64,000 nucleotides of DNA from Lacrimispora celerecrescens (GTDB lineage: Bacteria > Bacillota > Clostridia > Lachnospirales > Lachnospiraceae): contig NZ_JPME01000025.1 in NCBI RefSeq assembly GCF_000732605.1, positions 62,001 through 126,000 on the forward strand. Direction: 5' to 3'. The notes under the pieces were generated by a model. The model made no database searches and was not told the DNA's origin. It saw only the letters and a list, made by a program, of their open reading frames with translations. Both the position numbers and the translations under genes were made by a program. Positions 63,951 through 64,000 of this stretch are shown piece after piece (the first letter of the stretch is position 1; each line of letters starts with the position of its first letter).

Positions 63951-64000
63951 TTGAATAAACATAGAAATAACCATATCAGTCCAGCGTTCTATCTTATGGT
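63951..64000 (+). CDS. ABC transporter permease, N-terminal fragment
   Basis: Starts at a TTG with GGAGG 8 bases upstream and reads LNKHRNNHISPAFYLM, the usual opening of sugar ABC permeases (SPAFYLM before the first helix). The rest is beyond the window. It follows the binding protein by 24 bases. Confidence 0.75.
   Translation, partial: MNKHRNNHISPAFYLM

Overview
The window looks like chromosome from a Gram-positive anaerobe of the Clostridia, most likely Lachnospiraceae near Lacrimispora / Clostridium saccharolyticum. This is inferred from protein character: CIRCE-controlled groESL, YesM/YesN sugar regulation, ECF transport, a FeoA-FeoA-FeoB-Cys-rich peptide iron operon, PTS with family 4 glycosidases, and the baiN-cmk-ispH-S1 order. 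Most genes lie on the minus strand. I saw no rRNA, tRNA, insertion sequence, phage gene or CRISPR array.

Layout. 1-1.8 kb: groEL (cut by the left edge) and groES behind a CIRCE operator. 2-2.7 kb: an Ala/Lys-rich amphipathic-repeat membrane protein. 2.8-6.7 kb: rhamnose catabolism (rhaB-rhaM-rhaA-rhaD). 6.8-15 kb: a small coiled-coil protein, a Gfo/Idh oxidoreductase plus carbohydrate ABC transporter operon, and a divergent AraC regulator with a glycosidase-like protein. 15-23 kb: AraC, MORN and MocR-type genes, glnS, an L,D-transpeptidase and small conserved proteins. 23-28.7 kb: ECF transporter, nucleoside phosphorylase and two RpiR regulators. 28.8-34.4 kb: PTS plus GH4, a second L,D-transpeptidase and a DMT exporter. 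34.6-37.1 kb: a DUF4177 protein, an amino-acid-dehydrogenase-like gene and its probable MerR regulator. 37.2-40.3 kb: a TPP-riboswitch thiamine-precursor transporter whose permease carries a thiamine-binding domain. 40.3-44 kb: Fur-like regulator and feo operon. 44-52.9 kb: M13 peptidase, the baiN-cmk-ispH-S1 chain, polyphosphate:AMP phosphotransferase and a ferredoxin-type aldo/keto reductase. 53-59 kb: a second PTS plus GH4 set with a GH13 alpha-glucosidase and AraC regulator. 59.2-64 kb: YesM/YesN two-component system and the start of another sugar ABC transporter.

The common theme is uptake and breakdown of plant-type sugars: rhamnose, alpha-glucosides taken up as 6-phosphates by PTS, and oligosaccharides by ABC transport, each with its own AraC, RpiR or two-component regulator. 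Points most worth a second look are the thiamine-binding/permease fusion, the apparent one-base frameshift at the end of the YesN-type regulator, a MerR-type promoter with 19-bp spacing, an atypical Fur-like protein and repeated dyads in the feo operon, and the unassigned glycosidase-like protein at 13.1-15.0 kb.
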